Origin: Mogibacterium sp.
GTDB lineage: Bacteria; Bacillota; Clostridia; Peptostreptococcales; Anaerovoracaceae
NCBI GenBank assembly: GCA_021442505.1
Contig: JABUTC010000004.1
Location: 20,446-26,239 of the forward strand
DNA length: 5,794 bases
Direction of reading: 5' to 3'
Below are positions 5,036 through 5,794 of this stretch, one piece after another. Below the pieces are notes generated by a model that saw only the letters and a program-made list of their open reading frames with translations, was not told where the DNA came from and made no database searches. Each line of letters opens with the position of its first letter. The stretch's first letter is position 1. The translations under genes and the position numbers were made by a program.

Positions 5036-5794
5036 CTATTCCTCCCTTACTCCGATGTATCTATAGATGTCGCCCTGGTCGCCGCTTTCGTAAGCTTCCT
5101 TAAGGTCGGCAAAAATCTTATAGAATGTGTCGACTGTGACGTCTCTTCCGCCAAGACCGTAGATGTAGTTAATCATCATAGGCTTTGCATCGGAGTCATA
5201 GAGAGCTGATCTGGCATCTGCATAGACAGGTCCGCCCCAGCCTGTGAAGGCCTCTGACTTATCCATGATTGCAACAGCTTTGAGTCCGCTGAGTGCCTTA
5301 TTCATATCCTCGAACGGGAACGGGCGGTAAACTCTGATTTTTACAAGGCCAACCTTGTTGCCCTGTGCTCTCATCTCATCTACGGCAGCCTTACCTGTTC
5401 CTGCAGATGAACCGATGCAAACTACTGCATATTCAGCATCTTCCATCTTGTAGAGTTCAAGCATATCGTAGTATCTGCCCGAAACATCGCCGTACTCTTT
5501 TCCGATTGCCTTGATTACGGCTGTCGCACTCTTCATAGCTTCGGACTGTGCCTTCTTCATTTCCATATAGTATGCGGAAACTCCGTAAGGTCCTACAGCG
5601 AGCTTCTCGTCAGGATTGAGCAGCCAGTGCTCAGGCTCGTACTCACCGACAAAAGCTTTTACCTTCTCATCCTCGAGTGTCTCCATGTTTGCAAGAGCGT
5701 GGCTTGTGATAAATCCGTCCTGGCAAACCATCATTGGAAGTCTCAGTGCCTCTGCAATTCTGAATGCCTGGAAATAGTTGTCATAAACCTCTTG
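5036..5794 (-). CDS. porA: Pyruvate:ferredoxin oxidoreductase, alpha subunit (5' end cut by window edge)
   Basis: The frame is open to the right edge and gives 252 residues, roughly the C-terminal two thirds of a PorA of usual length near 390. The internal ATG at 5732-5734 is not the start, because the 20 codons before it (QEVYDNYFQAFRIAEALRLP) match the family. Visible landmarks are CQDGFITSHA (about 24-33 of the visible part), IGSSAGTGKAAVDEMR starting at about 127, KIRVYRPFPFEDM (about 152-164), the DKSEAFTGWGGPVYADARSALY block (about 178-199) and GLGGRDVT (about 213-220). These mark the alpha pyrimidine-binding domain and the domain that contacts CoA in this family. Alpha and beta together build the active site. 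Co-translation with porB is likely, given the two-base gap and the shared ribosome binding site region. Confidence 0.95.
   Translation of the reverse strand, partial: QEVYDNYFQAFRIAEALRLPMMVCQDGFITSHALANMETLEDEKVKAFVGEYEPEHWLLNPDEKLAVGPYGVSAYYMEMKKAQSEAMKSATAVIKAIGKEYGDVSGRYYDMLELYKMEDAEYAVVCIGSSAGTGKAAVDEMRAQGNKVGLVKIRVYRPFPFEDMNKALSGLKAVAIMDKSEAFTGWGGPVYADARSALYDSDAKPMMINYIYGLGGRDVTVDTFYKIFADLKEAYESGDQGDIYRYIGVREE

Noticed and set aside
1..5794. CRISPR arrays, tRNA or rRNA genes, insertion sequences
   Set aside because: No spaced direct repeats, cloverleaf-like segments, transposase fragments or terminal inverted repeats were seen. The window is packed with ordinary protein genes on one strand.

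Overview
The window looks like a piece of chromosome from a strictly anaerobic Firmicute, most likely a clostridial amino-acid or organic-acid fermenter. This rests on a four-subunit-type pyruvate:ferredoxin oxidoreductase, an oxygen-sensitive 2-hydroxyacyl-CoA dehydratase-like pair, strong GGAGG-type ribosome binding sites, and a ThrE/YjjP-type exporter of the kind usual in Firmicutes. Genus cannot be read from the sequence. Every gene is on the minus strand, so transcription runs from high to low coordinates.

Two transcription units are visible. The first enters from the right edge: the 3' part of porA (5036-5794) and complete porB (4092-5033), two bases apart, ending at a near-ideal intrinsic terminator (4043-4075). 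The second begins in the next ~95 bases with an extended -10 promoter (3994-4023) and a short leader holding a perfect 6-bp inverted repeat (3958-3973). It reads through five tightly packed genes: two 2-hydroxyacyl-CoA dehydratase-family subunits (2744-3946 and 1185-2744), a 55-residue single-helix membrane protein (1001-1168), a GNAT acetyltransferase (407-964) and the 5' part of a ThrE/YjjP-type exporter (1-407). Junctions are TAATG one-base overlaps or gaps of 16 and 36 bases, and I see no internal terminator.

A plausible joint picture is anaerobic fermentation. Pyruvate oxidation yields acetyl-CoA and reduced ferredoxin. Reduced ferredoxin is the usual electron source for the ATP-driven activator that starts 2-hydroxyacyl-CoA dehydratases. 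The exporter could remove an amino acid or an acid end product. No activator ATPase, CoA-transferase or 2-hydroxyacid dehydrogenase lies in the window, so the substrate is unknown and the dehydratase assignment is at family level only.

The least ordinary parts are the larger dehydratase-like subunit and its setting. It has about 95 extra basic and aromatic residues before the first expected cluster cysteine and a CX3CX3C cluster of cysteines, and it is followed directly by the gene for a tiny membrane protein. There is no intergenic stretch over 300 bases.
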